64,000 nt of DNA from Leptolyngbya sp. 'hensonii' (GTDB lineage Bacteria > Cyanobacteriota > Cyanobacteriia > GCF-001939115): positions 167,376 to 231,375 of the forward strand of contig NZ_MQTZ01000019.1 of assembly GCF_001939115.1 (NCBI RefSeq). Reading direction: 5' to 3'. A program made the position numbers and the translations under genes. Of the stretch, positions 36,980-46,006 are shown one piece after another; positions within the stretch are counted from its first letter, which is position 1, and each line of letters begins with the position of its first letter. Below the pieces are notes generated by a model that saw only the letters and a list, made by a program, of their open reading frames with translations, was not told the origin of the DNA and made no database searches.

Positions 36980-37281
36980 GGGGATGCTATTCCCATTCTG
37001 CTAAAAACTGCATTTATAGTCGGGACAGATGGCCTGGGTGGTTTACCAGGAGCTGGATGGGACTCACAACCTTGCCCTGATGGCGACCTGTCAGTCAACC
37101 GGTGTTGTGGGAGTTGTGGAGGATGTGCCTTGAAGGAGTGAAATTACTGAGGTTTGTTGAGTGATCCCGTAATACAGTACGTGATTGCGGTAGAAACCCA
37201 GTGGTGATACCTCTCCAGGCAGTTTTAGTCTGGCAGAAGATAGAAACAGAAGATTTCAGCCTCATTGTATAGGAGAGTCGA
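36980..37281. other. 302-base gap between the permease gene and a small opposing gene
   Basis: No gene is convincing. It should contain the permease promoter on the minus strand and that of the 79-residue gene on the plus strand. A small imperfect stem (CCAG...CTGG near 37215-37235) is the only structure seen. Confidence 0.4.
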
Positions 37282-37521
37282 ATGGATATTGTTGCAGATA
37301 CTCCTAATCCTGAACGGTACACCTATTTCTTTGCCCTCTACGGTAGAAATTATGGCCATCAAACTGGCCTATTACATGTTCAACATGACTTTGACCTGCC
37401 CGTGAGAGATCTGCATCAGTTGATTCGTCAGCGAATTGACGATGTTTTAGGTGAAGACACTGCATCCTGTTATCAGATTTTTGCCCTTGCAGCCCCCGAA
37501 CCGATTCCCTGCCTTAATTAG
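37282..37521 (+). CDS. Small hypothetical protein inside a transporter gene cluster
   Basis: A 79-residue protein read against the surrounding ABC transporter genes. A clear Shine-Dalgarno (GGAGAG) lies 5 bases before the ATG, which supports translation. The sequence (YTYFFALYGRNYGHQTGLLHVQHDFDLPVRDLHQLIRQRIDD...) is hydrophilic with no signal or membrane segment. I do not recognise a family. Its last four bases overlap the end of the ATPase gene. It could be an inserted gene or a local regulator; neither can be shown. Confidence 0.6.
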   Translation: MDIVADTPNPERYTYFFALYGRNYGHQTGLLHVQHDFDLPVRDLHQLIRQRIDDVLGEDTASCYQIFALAAPEPIPCLN

Positions 37522-39029
37522 TTTTTTTGGGATGGGACGCCGGTCATCAGTAACCCAATCTGATCGATCGTTGCAATCGCAGCATTCAGCGTATCCATCA
37601 AGCGACCCTCATACAAAACGGCAATCCGATCGCTCACGGTCATCAGTTCATCCAGTTCTGTAGAGATATAGAGAATGGCCGCTCCCCGTTCTCGTTCCAC
37701 CATTAAGGCTCGTTGTACAGCTTCTGTCGCACCCACATCCAGCCCCCTGGTAGGTTGCATGGCTACAATCAACGCGGGTTCTCCCGCCAACTCCCTGGCC
37801 AAAACGACTTTCTGCTGGTTGCCCCCTGACAGTAGGCTGACTTTCATCCCAGCATCGGTTGCCCGGATGTCAAATTTCTCGATCGTAGCCTGACCATGCG
37901 CCTGAATGGCCTCTTGTTGGAGAAGCCCGTGGCGACAGAAAGGGAGAACTCTAAACCCTTTGAGAACCAAATTGCGGGCGATGCTGAAGCTCAGCACCAG
38001 CCCCACCTTTTGCCGATCAGCAGGAATATAGCCGACCCTCATCAGTCGAAGTCGCTGTTGCAGGGGCCAATGGGTGATGTTTTTGCCTTGCAGATGAATT
38101 TCCCCCTGGACTGGTGATCTCAGGCCGGTGATCGCATCGACCAGTTCCTGTTGGCCATTCCCATCGACCCCAGCGATCCCCAGGATTTCGCCAGCATGGA
38201 TTTGGAGGGAAAGGTTCTGTACAGCAGGGAGGGACCGATCATCTCGGACCTGTAGGGTGTGGATGGCTAGGACAATTGGCCCTGTTTGAGCTGGCGGTTT
38301 CTCGACCCGAAAAAGGACTTCCCGCCCCACCATTAACTTGGCAAGTTGCTCGGGCGTTGTGTCCTGGGGGCGGGTGGTGGCTACAACCCGCCCCTGGCGC
38401 AGGATCGTGATGGCATGGCAGAGGCGCATCACTTCCTCCAGTTTGTGACTGATGAAAATGAGGGTATGGCCCGTTGCCGCCAGTTGGCGTAATATGGCGA
38501 AAAAGCTGTCCACTTCCAGAGGGGATAACACGGCGGTCGGTTCATCCAGAATCAGGAGTTTGGCCTTCCGATAAAGAGCCTTGAGGATTTCAACCCGTTG
38601 CTGAGCCCCAATCGGCAGATCACCAACCCGGCTATGGGGATTAACTGGCAGAGCATAGTGATGGGCTAAGGCCGCAATTTTTTCCCCTTCTTGGTGTAAA
38701 TCCAGGTTCCAACCAGAACCACTTCCCAGAATGATGTTCTCTGTCACAGTCAATTGGGGCACCAGCATGAAATGTTGGTGAATCATCCCAATTCCATAGT
38801 GGATGGCAACCCTGGGGCTGTGCAGGTGGATGGGGCGATCGTCCAGCCAAATCTGTCCCTCATTCGGTTGGTATAGACCACAGAGGATGTTCATCAGAGT
38901 GGTTTTTCCGGCTCCGTTCTCTCCCAGCACAGCATGAATGGTCCCGGCTTCTATGGCCAGGTTGATCCGGTCATTGGCCAGGAATGATCCAAACCGTTTC
39001 GTGATGCCTTCCAGTCGAAGGTAGGACAT
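37518..39029 (-). CDS. ABC transporter ATP-binding protein, two-domain, BMP-type importer
   Basis: A 503-residue duplicated ATPase like RbsA or NupO. The first domain has Walker A GENGAGKTT, a short signature LPIGAQQRVEI and Walker B LLILDEPTAVL. The second has a diverged Walker A GVDGNGQQEL, signature LLSGGNQQKVVLAREL and Walker B-like ALIVAMQPTRGLDVG, where the usual acidic residues of Walker B are not in place. The fused asymmetry is normal in this family. It lies 8 bases after the binding-protein gene. It powers uptake of nucleoside-like substrate from the periplasm. Confidence 0.93.
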   Translation of the reverse strand: MSYLRLEGITKRFGSFLANDRINLAIEAGTIHAVLGENGAGKTTLMNILCGLYQPNEGQIWLDDRPIHLHSPRVAIHYGIGMIHQHFMLVPQLTVTENIILGSGSGWNLDLHQEGEKIAALAHHYALPVNPHSRVGDLPIGAQQRVEILKALYRKAKLLILDEPTAVLSPLEVDSFFAILRQLAATGHTLIFISHKLEEVMRLCHAITILRQGRVVATTRPQDTTPEQLAKLMVGREVLFRVEKPPAQTGPIVLAIHTLQVRDDRSLPAVQNLSLQIHAGEILGIAGVDGNGQQELVDAITGLRSPVQGEIHLQGKNITHWPLQQRLRLMRVGYIPADRQKVGLVLSFSIARNLVLKGFRVLPFCRHGLLQQEAIQAHGQATIEKFDIRATDAGMKVSLLSGGNQQKVVLARELAGEPALIVAMQPTRGLDVGATEAVQRALMVERERGAAILYISTELDELMTVSDRIAVLYEGRLMDTLNAAIATIDQIGLLMTGVPSQKN

Positions 39030-39037
39030 AAATCAGG

Positions 39038-40111
39038 TCAAGCTTTTCCTTTCATGCAATAGGTATCTTTCCCCCCTTCCTGACATTTCGCAAAAGTCAG
39101 GGTTTTAGCCACGATCGCCGCCTTAACCTGGGTGACCTTCTGGGCCAGTGCTGGGGAAATGACTGGATTTAATTTGCCAAGACGGACAATCTCCGGTTTT
39201 TCCAGACCAATGGTATAGACCTCGCCCTTGATTTCTTGGCTGCGTACCAGTTCAGCCATATAAGCGATCGCCAGATCAATGCGCTTAATCGCGCTGGTCA
39301 GAACCGCTTTGGGCGCTACATCAAACTGGTCGGCGGTGTTCCCGAAGACATAGACCCCTTTGTCGGCGGCAGACTGGAGAACGACGGGAGCGGCATTGTC
39401 CAGCCACTGATAGACCACATCTGCACCCGCAGAAATCAGGGCGAGAAAGGCTTCCTTAGCGGTGGCAGCATCATTCCAGTCGCCTGTGAACGTGGCACTG
39501 ACCTTAATATTTGGCTGAATGGACCGGGCTCCCAGTTCAAATCCCCGGAATTCATTCCGGGTGGCTTCAAACTCCTGGCCCGCCAGATAAGCCATCTGGT
39601 TCGATTTCGTCAGAGAGGCCCCAATGACGCCACAGAGATAGCCCAATTCCATACTGTTAAGGCGCAGAGACGCGATATTACTGCCCGTTGCGGCTCCATT
39701 CACGACCACAAAGAAAGTATTGGGAAATTGACCAGCCACCTGCTGGGTGGCAGCATCAAACTGGCCCCCATGGGCAAACACCACATTAAATCCCCGACGG
39801 GCAAAGTCAGAGAGGGCTTCAGCCTGATCCGCCTGATCCACTTTCTCGACATAGGCCACTTCTGCTCCCAGGTTGCTCTTGACCACATTCAAGCCCTCAT
39901 ACCCCGCCTGGTTCCATGCCTTATCGGAGATGATCCCTGGGAGGACGATCGCGGCTTTGAAGGTCCCGGCAGGACCACTGGAGGAAGTGGGATCGCTTCC
40001 GCTCTCAGAGGCAGGTGGAGGATTGGTCGTACAGGCTTTCAACAACACCGTACTTCCCAGTGCCATGGAACTGTACAGAAGAAATTGACGCCGACTTGGT
40101 TGGCCCGCCAT
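39038..40111 (-). CDS. BMP family (PnrA-like) substrate-binding lipoprotein
   Basis: A 357-residue periplasmic binding protein. The N-terminus has a twin-arginine-like SRRQFLLYSS and a lipobox ending at LLKAC, so it is probably a lipoprotein exported folded or by Sec. The body fits the PnrA/BmpA fold: KAAIVLPGIISDKAWNQAGYEG, DFARRGFNVVFAHGGQFD, NSMELGYLCGVIGASLTKSN and GADVVYQWLDNAA. Relatives bind purine nucleosides, consistent with the co-directional permeases and ATPase. A Ser/Gly/Pro linker follows the lipid anchor. Confidence 0.92.
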   Translation of the reverse strand: MAGQPSRRQFLLYSSMALGSTVLLKACTTNPPPASESGSDPTSSSGPAGTFKAAIVLPGIISDKAWNQAGYEGLNVVKSNLGAEVAYVEKVDQADQAEALSDFARRGFNVVFAHGGQFDAATQQVAGQFPNTFFVVVNGAATGSNIASLRLNSMELGYLCGVIGASLTKSNQMAYLAGQEFEATRNEFRGFELGARSIQPNIKVSATFTGDWNDAATAKEAFLALISAGADVVYQWLDNAAPVVLQSAADKGVYVFGNTADQFDVAPKAVLTSAIKRIDLAIAYMAELVRSQEIKGEVYTIGLEKPEIVRLGKLNPVISPALAQKVTQVKAAIVAKTLTFAKCQEGGKDTYCMKGKA

Positions 40112-40153
40112 GCTGATTCACTCCCTCAATCCTGCCGAATAGCAATGTTCAAC

Positions 40154-41272
40154 TCAGTGGACCACAGGACTAAAAGTGCTGTCAATCTGAATTCCCCGGC
40201 TGGTCATCATTTGTTCAAATAAGGGAGTGGTCAAAGCCTGCTCCACTGGCCAGACTCCCGGCTTTCGCAATTGACCAGCCAGCATAAGTTCGGCCAGACT
40301 ACCCGTTCCAACTCCCGCTGCGATCGCTGTATTGGCATGAACCAGGGTGGACTGGCAGCGGATGGACTGCCCATTTTTGGCCCCCTGAACTTCGGAGCGA
40401 ATGGCCACTCCAATGCCAGAGCAGAGATCCGTGACAGCAGTCATCCCATAGCTGACGTGGGAGAGAAATTCGATCGCCCCCGGATTGTGCATCCAGGACT
40501 TGGGGAAAATGTGGGCGGCAATCCAGGTGAGGTGATTGTAAAAGTCTGGGACCGAGCCGAACTTGGTCATCACCGTGCGGACCTCGGGAAAACTCTCCGG
40601 CAGGGTAAAGGCTTCCGGCATGTCAAACCAGTAGACATGGCCCTGGTGGTAGGGGGGGGGGAACGGAACTGTTTCCCGATCGCTGTAAGGTTTCACCTCC
40701 TGCCACTGGCCCCCAATCCAGACCGGAAAGGGCTGCTGCAACCCCAGGAAAGTGGTTCGCATCACCGTCACCCCAGCTCCTCCAGACCCAGAGACCACGT
40801 AACTGAGATGAATCTGCTCTGCTACATCTAGTTGCTCCATGTCCCGCCGCACCATACTGTTGGAAATGCCTGGAAAAATCCCCGTATTGATGATAGCGGT
40901 CACCCCAGCCGCAGCAGCAGCCTCTTTAGCGGCCAGAGCTTTAAGGGTAAAGCTGCGATTGTCGCTCACATCCAGATAATTGACCTCGTGCTCAATGCAA
41001 GCCTGGAGGACCTGGGTATCCCGATAGAGGAAAGGACCGGCACAGTGGATGATCAGGGTATGGGCTGCGATCGCCCGATGCAGGGCAGGCTCATCTTCTA
41101 GGGCCAGTGGCAGAAACGTCACCGCTGGCCCCAGTGCCCGGGCAACGGCTGCTCCCCGGGGTAGGTGCTGGCCGGTAATCGTGATGCGCGCCTGGGTATG
41201 GGCTACCAAATCGGCAGCTACGGCCCGACCAATCCGACCTGTACCTCCCAGAATGAGTACGGTGTCTGTCAT
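40154..41272 (-). CDS. Saccharopine dehydrogenase family NAD(P)-binding protein
   Basis: A 372-residue protein with an N-terminal Rossmann fold (VLILGGTGRIGRAVAADL) and the saccharopine-dehydrogenase-like arrangement AHTLIIHCAGPFLYRDTQVLQACIEHEVNYLDVSDN. The reaction is not evident from the sequence, since this family includes many uncharacterised dehydrogenases and reductases. Upstream lies the UvrD-type helicase; downstream is the BMP transporter, same strand, 42 bases away. Co-transcription with the transporter is possible but not shown. Confidence 0.85.
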   Translation of the reverse strand: MTDTVLILGGTGRIGRAVAADLVAHTQARITITGQHLPRGAAVARALGPAVTFLPLALEDEPALHRAIAAHTLIIHCAGPFLYRDTQVLQACIEHEVNYLDVSDNRSFTLKALAAKEAAAAAGVTAIINTGIFPGISNSMVRRDMEQLDVAEQIHLSYVVSGSGGAGVTVMRTTFLGLQQPFPVWIGGQWQEVKPYSDRETVPFPPPYHQGHVYWFDMPEAFTLPESFPEVRTVMTKFGSVPDFYNHLTWIAAHIFPKSWMHNPGAIEFLSHVSYGMTAVTDLCSGIGVAIRSEVQGAKNGQSIRCQSTLVHANTAIAAGVGTGSLAELMLAGQLRKPGVWPVEQALTTPLFEQMMTSRGIQIDSTFSPVVH

Positions 41273-41337
41273 TTCAGTTCAAGCGGGTATTGCGTGATCC
41301 CATCCTAGAGCCAGCCCTGTCCCAATTTCTCCTGTTG

Positions 41338-43857
41338 TTAAACAGATTCACGATCGGGGGCCGACTGTAATTGCAGCGTACACATCCGAGGTGTGACCAG
41401 GATTCTTTTCTTGCCAAACTGCTCAAAGAGCACCGTCACCACATCGCTTCTGTCATCGCTCACGACCTTCGTCACCTGTCCCAGGCCGAACTTATGGTGG
41501 GTAACGGTATCCCCAGCTTTAAGCACCCGAAATAAGGTGGGGAGCCTCTGAAGCTGGGACCGTTGGCGTCTTTTCAGCCTGGGGGTTGCTGAACCCTGGG
41601 CTTGTTGCTGGAGCAAAGCCTCTAATCCGGGGAATTCTGCTGGTTGACTGACCACGATCGGGAAAAGCTGTCGCCATAGTTCCACCTGGGCCTGATTGAG
41701 GTGGAGCGACGGCAGGAGCTCTTGCTGTTCCAGGGCGGCAAAAAACTGCTGCAGGGTCGTGGCGACGGCTTCTTTCAACGCAGGCTCCCCAGCCCACCAG
41801 TGGCTGAAGTAGCGATCGAGGCGGAACCGATCCACCGCCCGGAGCATGTCCAGGACTTCCAGGGCTTGCCAGTCGCTCGGATGACGGGTCAACAGTGCCT
41901 GGAGACGATGCACCTGCTTCAGCACTCGTTCATAATCGGCCTCATCCAGAAATTGGGAGGTAGCCTTGTCTTTCAGCAGATACAGGTGTAGCTCCTGTTT
42001 CGATCGGGTGATGGCCACATACAGCAGTCGCCGTTCTTCCTCCAGTTCGCCAGCCTGCTTCTCCCCAAAGGGGATCAGACCTTGATTACAGTGGGGGACG
42101 ATCACGATCGGCCATTCCAGACCTTTGGCCTGGTGGATGGTGGTGAGCCGGATGCCTTGACGGTGGTCCTGTTGCTGCTGCTGGGTCTGGTCGGCCCGGA
42201 TCTGCTCCAGAACATCCAGAAAATCCACCAGACTCCCCTTCTCTCTGGCATAGTCGATCAGGGCTTCCACCCCCGCTGCTTTCCCCTGGCCGGTTTCCGG
42301 GAAGCCACTATGGTGTCGGAGATAGTCTCGGTAGCCCAGACAGCGATCCAGATCTCGCAGAGCCACCTCAGCAGATTCTGCCTGGGTGGCCGTGGCGATC
42401 CAGTGGGCCAGCCGCTCCAGTTTGGCACTCGTGTCCCCATTGGCAACCTTGAGGCGGGTCGTCAGGAGCATGGTGCTGAGGGGCAGCCGCTGCTCAACGA
42501 TCGCCTGGTGGATTTCCTGCTTCAACTCTCGATTGAGATAGCGCAGTGGGGGAATTGATTTAACCCGATTCCAGTCTTCTCCGACAGGGCTTCCGGAAGA
42601 GCCCTCAGCCCTGGCCAGGTTACCCAAGGCCAGGAAGTTGGTAATTTCCGATCGGCGATAGAAAGGAACCAGATCCGGTCCCCAGTAGGGAATCTGTTCT
42701 TTAATCAGAAATTGCTCGATATAGGGCGTCTGAGCATAAACCCGCACCAGAATGGCAATCTCTGCCGGTTTGATCCCCTGGTTCAGGGCTACTTTGACCT
42801 GAGCGACTACCTTCCTACCCAGATCTTCCAGGTTGTCTCCCTCATGGACCTGGGTGCGGCCCTCGAACCCCTGGGTCAGGCTCAGGTGTTTGGGATAGCG
42901 CTGGCGGTTGTGCCGGATCACGGCATTGGCCAGGACCACCTGGGAAGCCGGACAGCGAAAATTATCGGTGATGGTATAGGTGGTGGGGTGGTAGCGCTGG
43001 TCAAAAATCTCCAGAATGAAGCGAGAACTCGCCCCTCGCCATTCATAAATGGTCTGGTCATCATCGCCGATCACCATGTAGTTGCGATGGGGCCGGGTGA
43101 TCAGATCGAGGATGGCAAACTGAGCCCGGTTCACATCCTGGAACTCATCCACCATCACACAGTCAAACAGGGATTGGATCTCTGCCAATAGCTCTGGATA
43201 AGTAGCTAGCAGTTCCCAGCCTGTCATCAGCATGTCGTCAAAGCCGATCGCCCCCTCCTGGCTGCGGATCTGCTCAAACAGTCGGTATAGCTCCAAATAC
43301 CAGGCCAGGCCTTGTTCCAAAGGTGGTTCCGCCTGCTGGGCAATGCGGGCATGGGGCCCTTCACAGGGGTACTGGCTCCGATCCAGATCCGCATACTGGA
43401 GATTTCCTTTACAGCGGCTGACGTAGGCCAGGAAGTCTTCCTGGTCCATATCTTCCAGTTCGTCTTTGAAATCGACATTGAGCCGACGGGCTTCCCCGAT
43501 CGTCCGAAAAAACAGATCTCGATTCACCTGTTGCGGATCCCGGTTTGCCCCAGGGTCGATCGGTAAATAGCCCTGCTGTCTGGCCCGCCGAATCACATAG
43601 AACCCCAGCTTATGGAGAGTCCAACTTTTCACGGTCCGACAATGGGGCCACTGGCCCAGGGCTTTTTCAATGTCACTGACAGAGGCTCGACTGAAGGAGG
43701 TGGCCAGAATCTGGCCTGGGTCAAACCGATCTTCCTGGACCAGACGATGGATGCGATGGACCATGGCAGTCGTTTTGCCTGCACCCGCAACGGCGAAAAC
43801 CCTGGCTGGCCCCTCCGTATGGTTAACGATCGCTTGCTGCTCTGCTGTCAGTTGCAC
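41338..43857 (-). CDS. UvrD/PcrA-type ATP-dependent DNA helicase
   Basis: An 839-residue superfamily 1A helicase, longer than the usual 720-780. Motif I is AVAGAGKTT (22-30), motif II VMVDEFQDVN, motif III GDDDQTIYEWRGA, and motifs V and VI LTTIHQAKGLEWPIVIVP and EEERRLLYVAITRSKQELHLY. The C-terminal GDTVTHHKFGLGQVTKV is the PcrA/UvrD tail that binds RNA polymerase in relatives. The extra length is a linker (about 640-760) of lower similarity. It unwinds DNA 3' to 5' in repair or transcription-coupled repair. Confidence 0.93.
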   Translation of the reverse strand: MQLTAEQQAIVNHTEGPARVFAVAGAGKTTAMVHRIHRLVQEDRFDPGQILATSFSRASVSDIEKALGQWPHCRTVKSWTLHKLGFYVIRRARQQGYLPIDPGANRDPQQVNRDLFFRTIGEARRLNVDFKDELEDMDQEDFLAYVSRCKGNLQYADLDRSQYPCEGPHARIAQQAEPPLEQGLAWYLELYRLFEQIRSQEGAIGFDDMLMTGWELLATYPELLAEIQSLFDCVMVDEFQDVNRAQFAILDLITRPHRNYMVIGDDDQTIYEWRGASSRFILEIFDQRYHPTTYTITDNFRCPASQVVLANAVIRHNRQRYPKHLSLTQGFEGRTQVHEGDNLEDLGRKVVAQVKVALNQGIKPAEIAILVRVYAQTPYIEQFLIKEQIPYWGPDLVPFYRRSEITNFLALGNLARAEGSSGSPVGEDWNRVKSIPPLRYLNRELKQEIHQAIVEQRLPLSTMLLTTRLKVANGDTSAKLERLAHWIATATQAESAEVALRDLDRCLGYRDYLRHHSGFPETGQGKAAGVEALIDYAREKGSLVDFLDVLEQIRADQTQQQQQDHRQGIRLTTIHQAKGLEWPIVIVPHCNQGLIPFGEKQAGELEEERRLLYVAITRSKQELHLYLLKDKATSQFLDEADYERVLKQVHRLQALLTRHPSDWQALEVLDMLRAVDRFRLDRYFSHWWAGEPALKEAVATTLQQFFAALEQQELLPSLHLNQAQVELWRQLFPIVVSQPAEFPGLEALLQQQAQGSATPRLKRRQRSQLQRLPTLFRVLKAGDTVTHHKFGLGQVTKVVSDDRSDVVTVLFEQFGKKRILVTPRMCTLQLQSAPDRESV

Positions 43858-43943
43858 GCCCAGACATCAATCCCTAAATATCATTCACAAGGAACAAAGG
43901 TACCATAATTACCAGGGGGCGGGCACAGGGGCAAATGGCTGAT

Positions 43944-44528
43944 CTATTGAACGAATCCAATCAAAGTTTCCAGTCGGGATTTGGCGATCGGGAGGCGGGC
44001 TTCAATGTCTGGATTATCCAGGGCCGAAGGTAATTTGCCACTGACTTCGATCCCCGCCTGGGGCAAACTGACGTTCATCAACCGCAACCGATTGGAGAGA
44101 CAGTAGGCCAGCCCTCGATAAAACCGTCGCCCGAATTCCACGTCTGCCTCGGCCCGCTGGGTCAGGAGTGCCTGGGGTAGGGCCAGTAAAGTAGCATCAG
44201 TCTCCGCCACGACAGTGGCGGAAGGCGGACGATGATCGACGAAAGACATTTCCCCGATCACTTCTCCAGGAGATAGGTGGGCCACGACCCGCTGTTCATG
44301 CAGCCCACCGGGAGCCTGCACCGTCACTACCAGAACGCCATCCAGCAGAATATACAGGGCGGTGATAGGATGCCCTTCTTGCACAATCTGATCCCCTGCA
44401 GCCACCGTAATTCGCTGACTGACTTGCTGCAGCCACTCCATATCGTTATCAGACAGCTCACCCAAAATCAACAACGAATTTCTCATAGGGATGCCTGGGA
44501 AGATGCGTGTAAAAAGATTGCTCATCAT
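43944..44528 (-). CDS. Cyclic-nucleotide-binding-fold protein
   Basis: A 194-residue protein with a CAP_ED domain (about 22-150) and no DNA-binding helix-turn-helix after it. The phosphate-binding cassette reads GEMSFVDHRPPSATV (from 92): Glu93 is kept, but the Arg that normally precedes S-A is Pro102, with an Arg two residues earlier. Cyclic nucleotide binding is therefore uncertain. The start at 44528 or 44486 (MRNSLLI) cannot be decided, since neither has a strong ribosome site. It lies just upstream of the helicase gene, same strand. Confidence 0.85.
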   Translation of the reverse strand: MMSNLFTRIFPGIPMRNSLLILGELSDNDMEWLQQVSQRITVAAGDQIVQEGHPITALYILLDGVLVVTVQAPGGLHEQRVVAHLSPGEVIGEMSFVDHRPPSATVVAETDATLLALPQALLTQRAEADVEFGRRFYRGLAYCLSNRLRLMNVSLPQAGIEVSGKLPSALDNPDIEARLPIAKSRLETLIGFVQ

Positions 44529-44653
44529 CTTAGTGCAGGGAGGGAAGAGTCAACCACTCCTTGATAAGGGTTGGCTCTCAGCCACGACCCTATGCTTACA
44601 CCATAGTATTTCTAGAAATTAAGGGCTCGTTAAACAAAGTTTCTTAATTGATA

Positions 44654-44700
44654 CAGAAGGAGAAGCTATGGGGTTTGGACTCAACATGTGTCTCCTTCTG
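44654..44700. repeat. 10-bp inverted repeat past the AlkD-like gene
   Basis: CAGAAGGAGA (44654-44663) and TCTCCTTCTG (44691-44700) are exact reverse complements with a 27-base spacer, starting 11 bases beyond the stop of the AlkD-like gene. There is no T-run, so termination is doubtful. Confidence 0.5.
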
Positions 44701-44710
44701 GTCCACCAGT

Positions 44711-45454
44711 TTATCTGGATCTGGGTTTTGGTATGCCCCCTGAAATGGGCTTGGACTTGAGATAGTGCTGGCGCTGGGCTGGATTGAAGCGCTCGATCGC
44801 ATACCGCAGCATGGTGCGGGGCATCTCGTGGCTATGTTTGTCCAGAAACGCCTCCAGAACCTGAACGTCCTGCTTTCCTACTTCCCGCAACATCCAGCCC
44901 ACAGCCTTGTGAATCAGGTCATGGCGATGGCAGAGGAGATGGGTTGCGATCGCCAGAGTATCCTCAAATTGACCCTGCCGAATGAAGGCTAGGGTGGTGA
45001 TGATGGCGATGCGCTGTTCCCAGAGATTGTTCGACGCCGCCAGCTGATACAGCACCGTTCGATCCTGGTGTAATAAATAGGCTCCCAGGATGGCAGGGCA
45101 GGTCCCATCGACCAGATCCCAGTTATTGATCCGATCGGTATGGTCCAGATAAAACGCTGCAATTTCGGCCTGTCTAGCAGCATCAGCTTTCCGAACTTGA
45201 TCCGTGAGAATCAACAGGGCCGTGAGCCGGAACTCATGCCAGGGACTCTCCAACAGTTGGGCCACTGCCTCCAGGCTCAGATGGCGATATTGTTTGGCTA
45301 GCCTGCGCTGTTCTGGGACGGTAATCCCCAGAAACCGATCGCCGGCCCCATACTCTCCCGGTCCGGTTTTGAAAAACCGCATCAGATGCTGTGCCTTTTC
45401 AGGATTGGCCAGGGATTGCAGAGCTGCTTGGAGGTCAGAATAGGAATCCGTCAT
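44711..45454 (-). CDS. AlkD-like HEAT-repeat DNA glycosylase (DNA alkylation repair)
   Basis: A 247-residue all-helical protein of the DNA_alkylation family. Relatives remove bulky or positively charged alkylated bases without flipping them. Seen motifs are YGAGDRFLGITVPEQRRLAKQY, RINNWDLVDGTCPAIL with the family Trp-Asp pair, HKAVGWMLREVGKQD and PRTMLRYAIERFNP. Length fits the family. It stops 9 bases before the MgtC-like start region on the same strand and may form a pair with it. Confidence 0.9.
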   Translation of the reverse strand: MTDSYSDLQAALQSLANPEKAQHLMRFFKTGPGEYGAGDRFLGITVPEQRRLAKQYRHLSLEAVAQLLESPWHEFRLTALLILTDQVRKADAARQAEIAAFYLDHTDRINNWDLVDGTCPAILGAYLLHQDRTVLYQLAASNNLWEQRIAIITTLAFIRQGQFEDTLAIATHLLCHRHDLIHKAVGWMLREVGKQDVQVLEAFLDKHSHEMPRTMLRYAIERFNPAQRQHYLKSKPISGGIPKPRSR

Positions 45455-45463
45455 GATGCAGGG

Positions 45464-45937
45464 TTAGTCTCGATCGGTTCGCACCCCAATCGCCTGTTCC
45501 AGTCGCTTCACCCAGGTCAGAATGGCCCACACCAGCAGGGTTCCCATCAGGCTGGTGAGCCAGAGACCACAACCCGCTGTCATGCCCAAGGCAGCGGTCG
45601 TCCAGATTGCTGCGGCTGAAGTCAGGCCCTTCACCACAGGTTTGTCTCCCTGTCTGGATTGATGCAAAATCTCTCCAGCCCCGAGGAAACCAACACCTGT
45701 GGCCACACCCTGGATGACCCGGCTCATGGCCTCATCTGAGGGTGGGTCATTGGTTTGCAGGGGCATCATCACGATAATAGCGGATCCCAGACTGACCAGC
45801 ATGTGGGTTCTGAGTCCGGCGGGTTTGCCTTCAATCTGTCGATTCCAACCAATCAGCCCACCGCCCAGAACGGCAATCAGTAATCTCAGGAGTACTTGGA
45901 GCCCGTCCTGGGCATTGAGATGGGAAACGGCATTCAT
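45464..45937 (-). CDS. MgtC/SapB family membrane protein
   Basis: A 157-residue membrane protein with about four to five hydrophobic segments. Diagnostic stretches are LLRLLIAVLGGGLIGWNRQIEGKPAGLRTHMLVSLGSA and GVGFLGAGEILHQ, with VKGLTSAAAIWTTAALG. Relatives affect magnesium limitation and ATP synthase regulation, and many are of unknown role. It lacks the long C-terminal cytoplasmic domain of Salmonella MgtC. It diverges from the PPK2 gene, with 69 bases between. Confidence 0.92.
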   Translation of the reverse strand: MNAVSHLNAQDGLQVLLRLLIAVLGGGLIGWNRQIEGKPAGLRTHMLVSLGSAIIVMMPLQTNDPPSDEAMSRVIQGVATGVGFLGAGEILHQSRQGDKPVVKGLTSAAAIWTTAALGMTAGCGLWLTSLMGTLLVWAILTWVKRLEQAIGVRTDRD

Positions 45938-46006
45938 AACACATCGCAGTGGGAAGAAGTTGAAAAACGATTTATCCTAGGAAGTCTGTCTATTGTCTCA
46001 CCACCT

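Noticed and set aside
34935..40111. Ribose or branched-chain amino acid importer
   Set aside because: Permease and ATPase alone would allow it, but the PnrA/BmpA-type binding protein points to nucleoside-like substrates.
39236..40222. 328-residue reading frame opposite the BMP binding-protein gene
   Set aside because: It mirrors a well-supported gene and has low-complexity, shadow-type composition.
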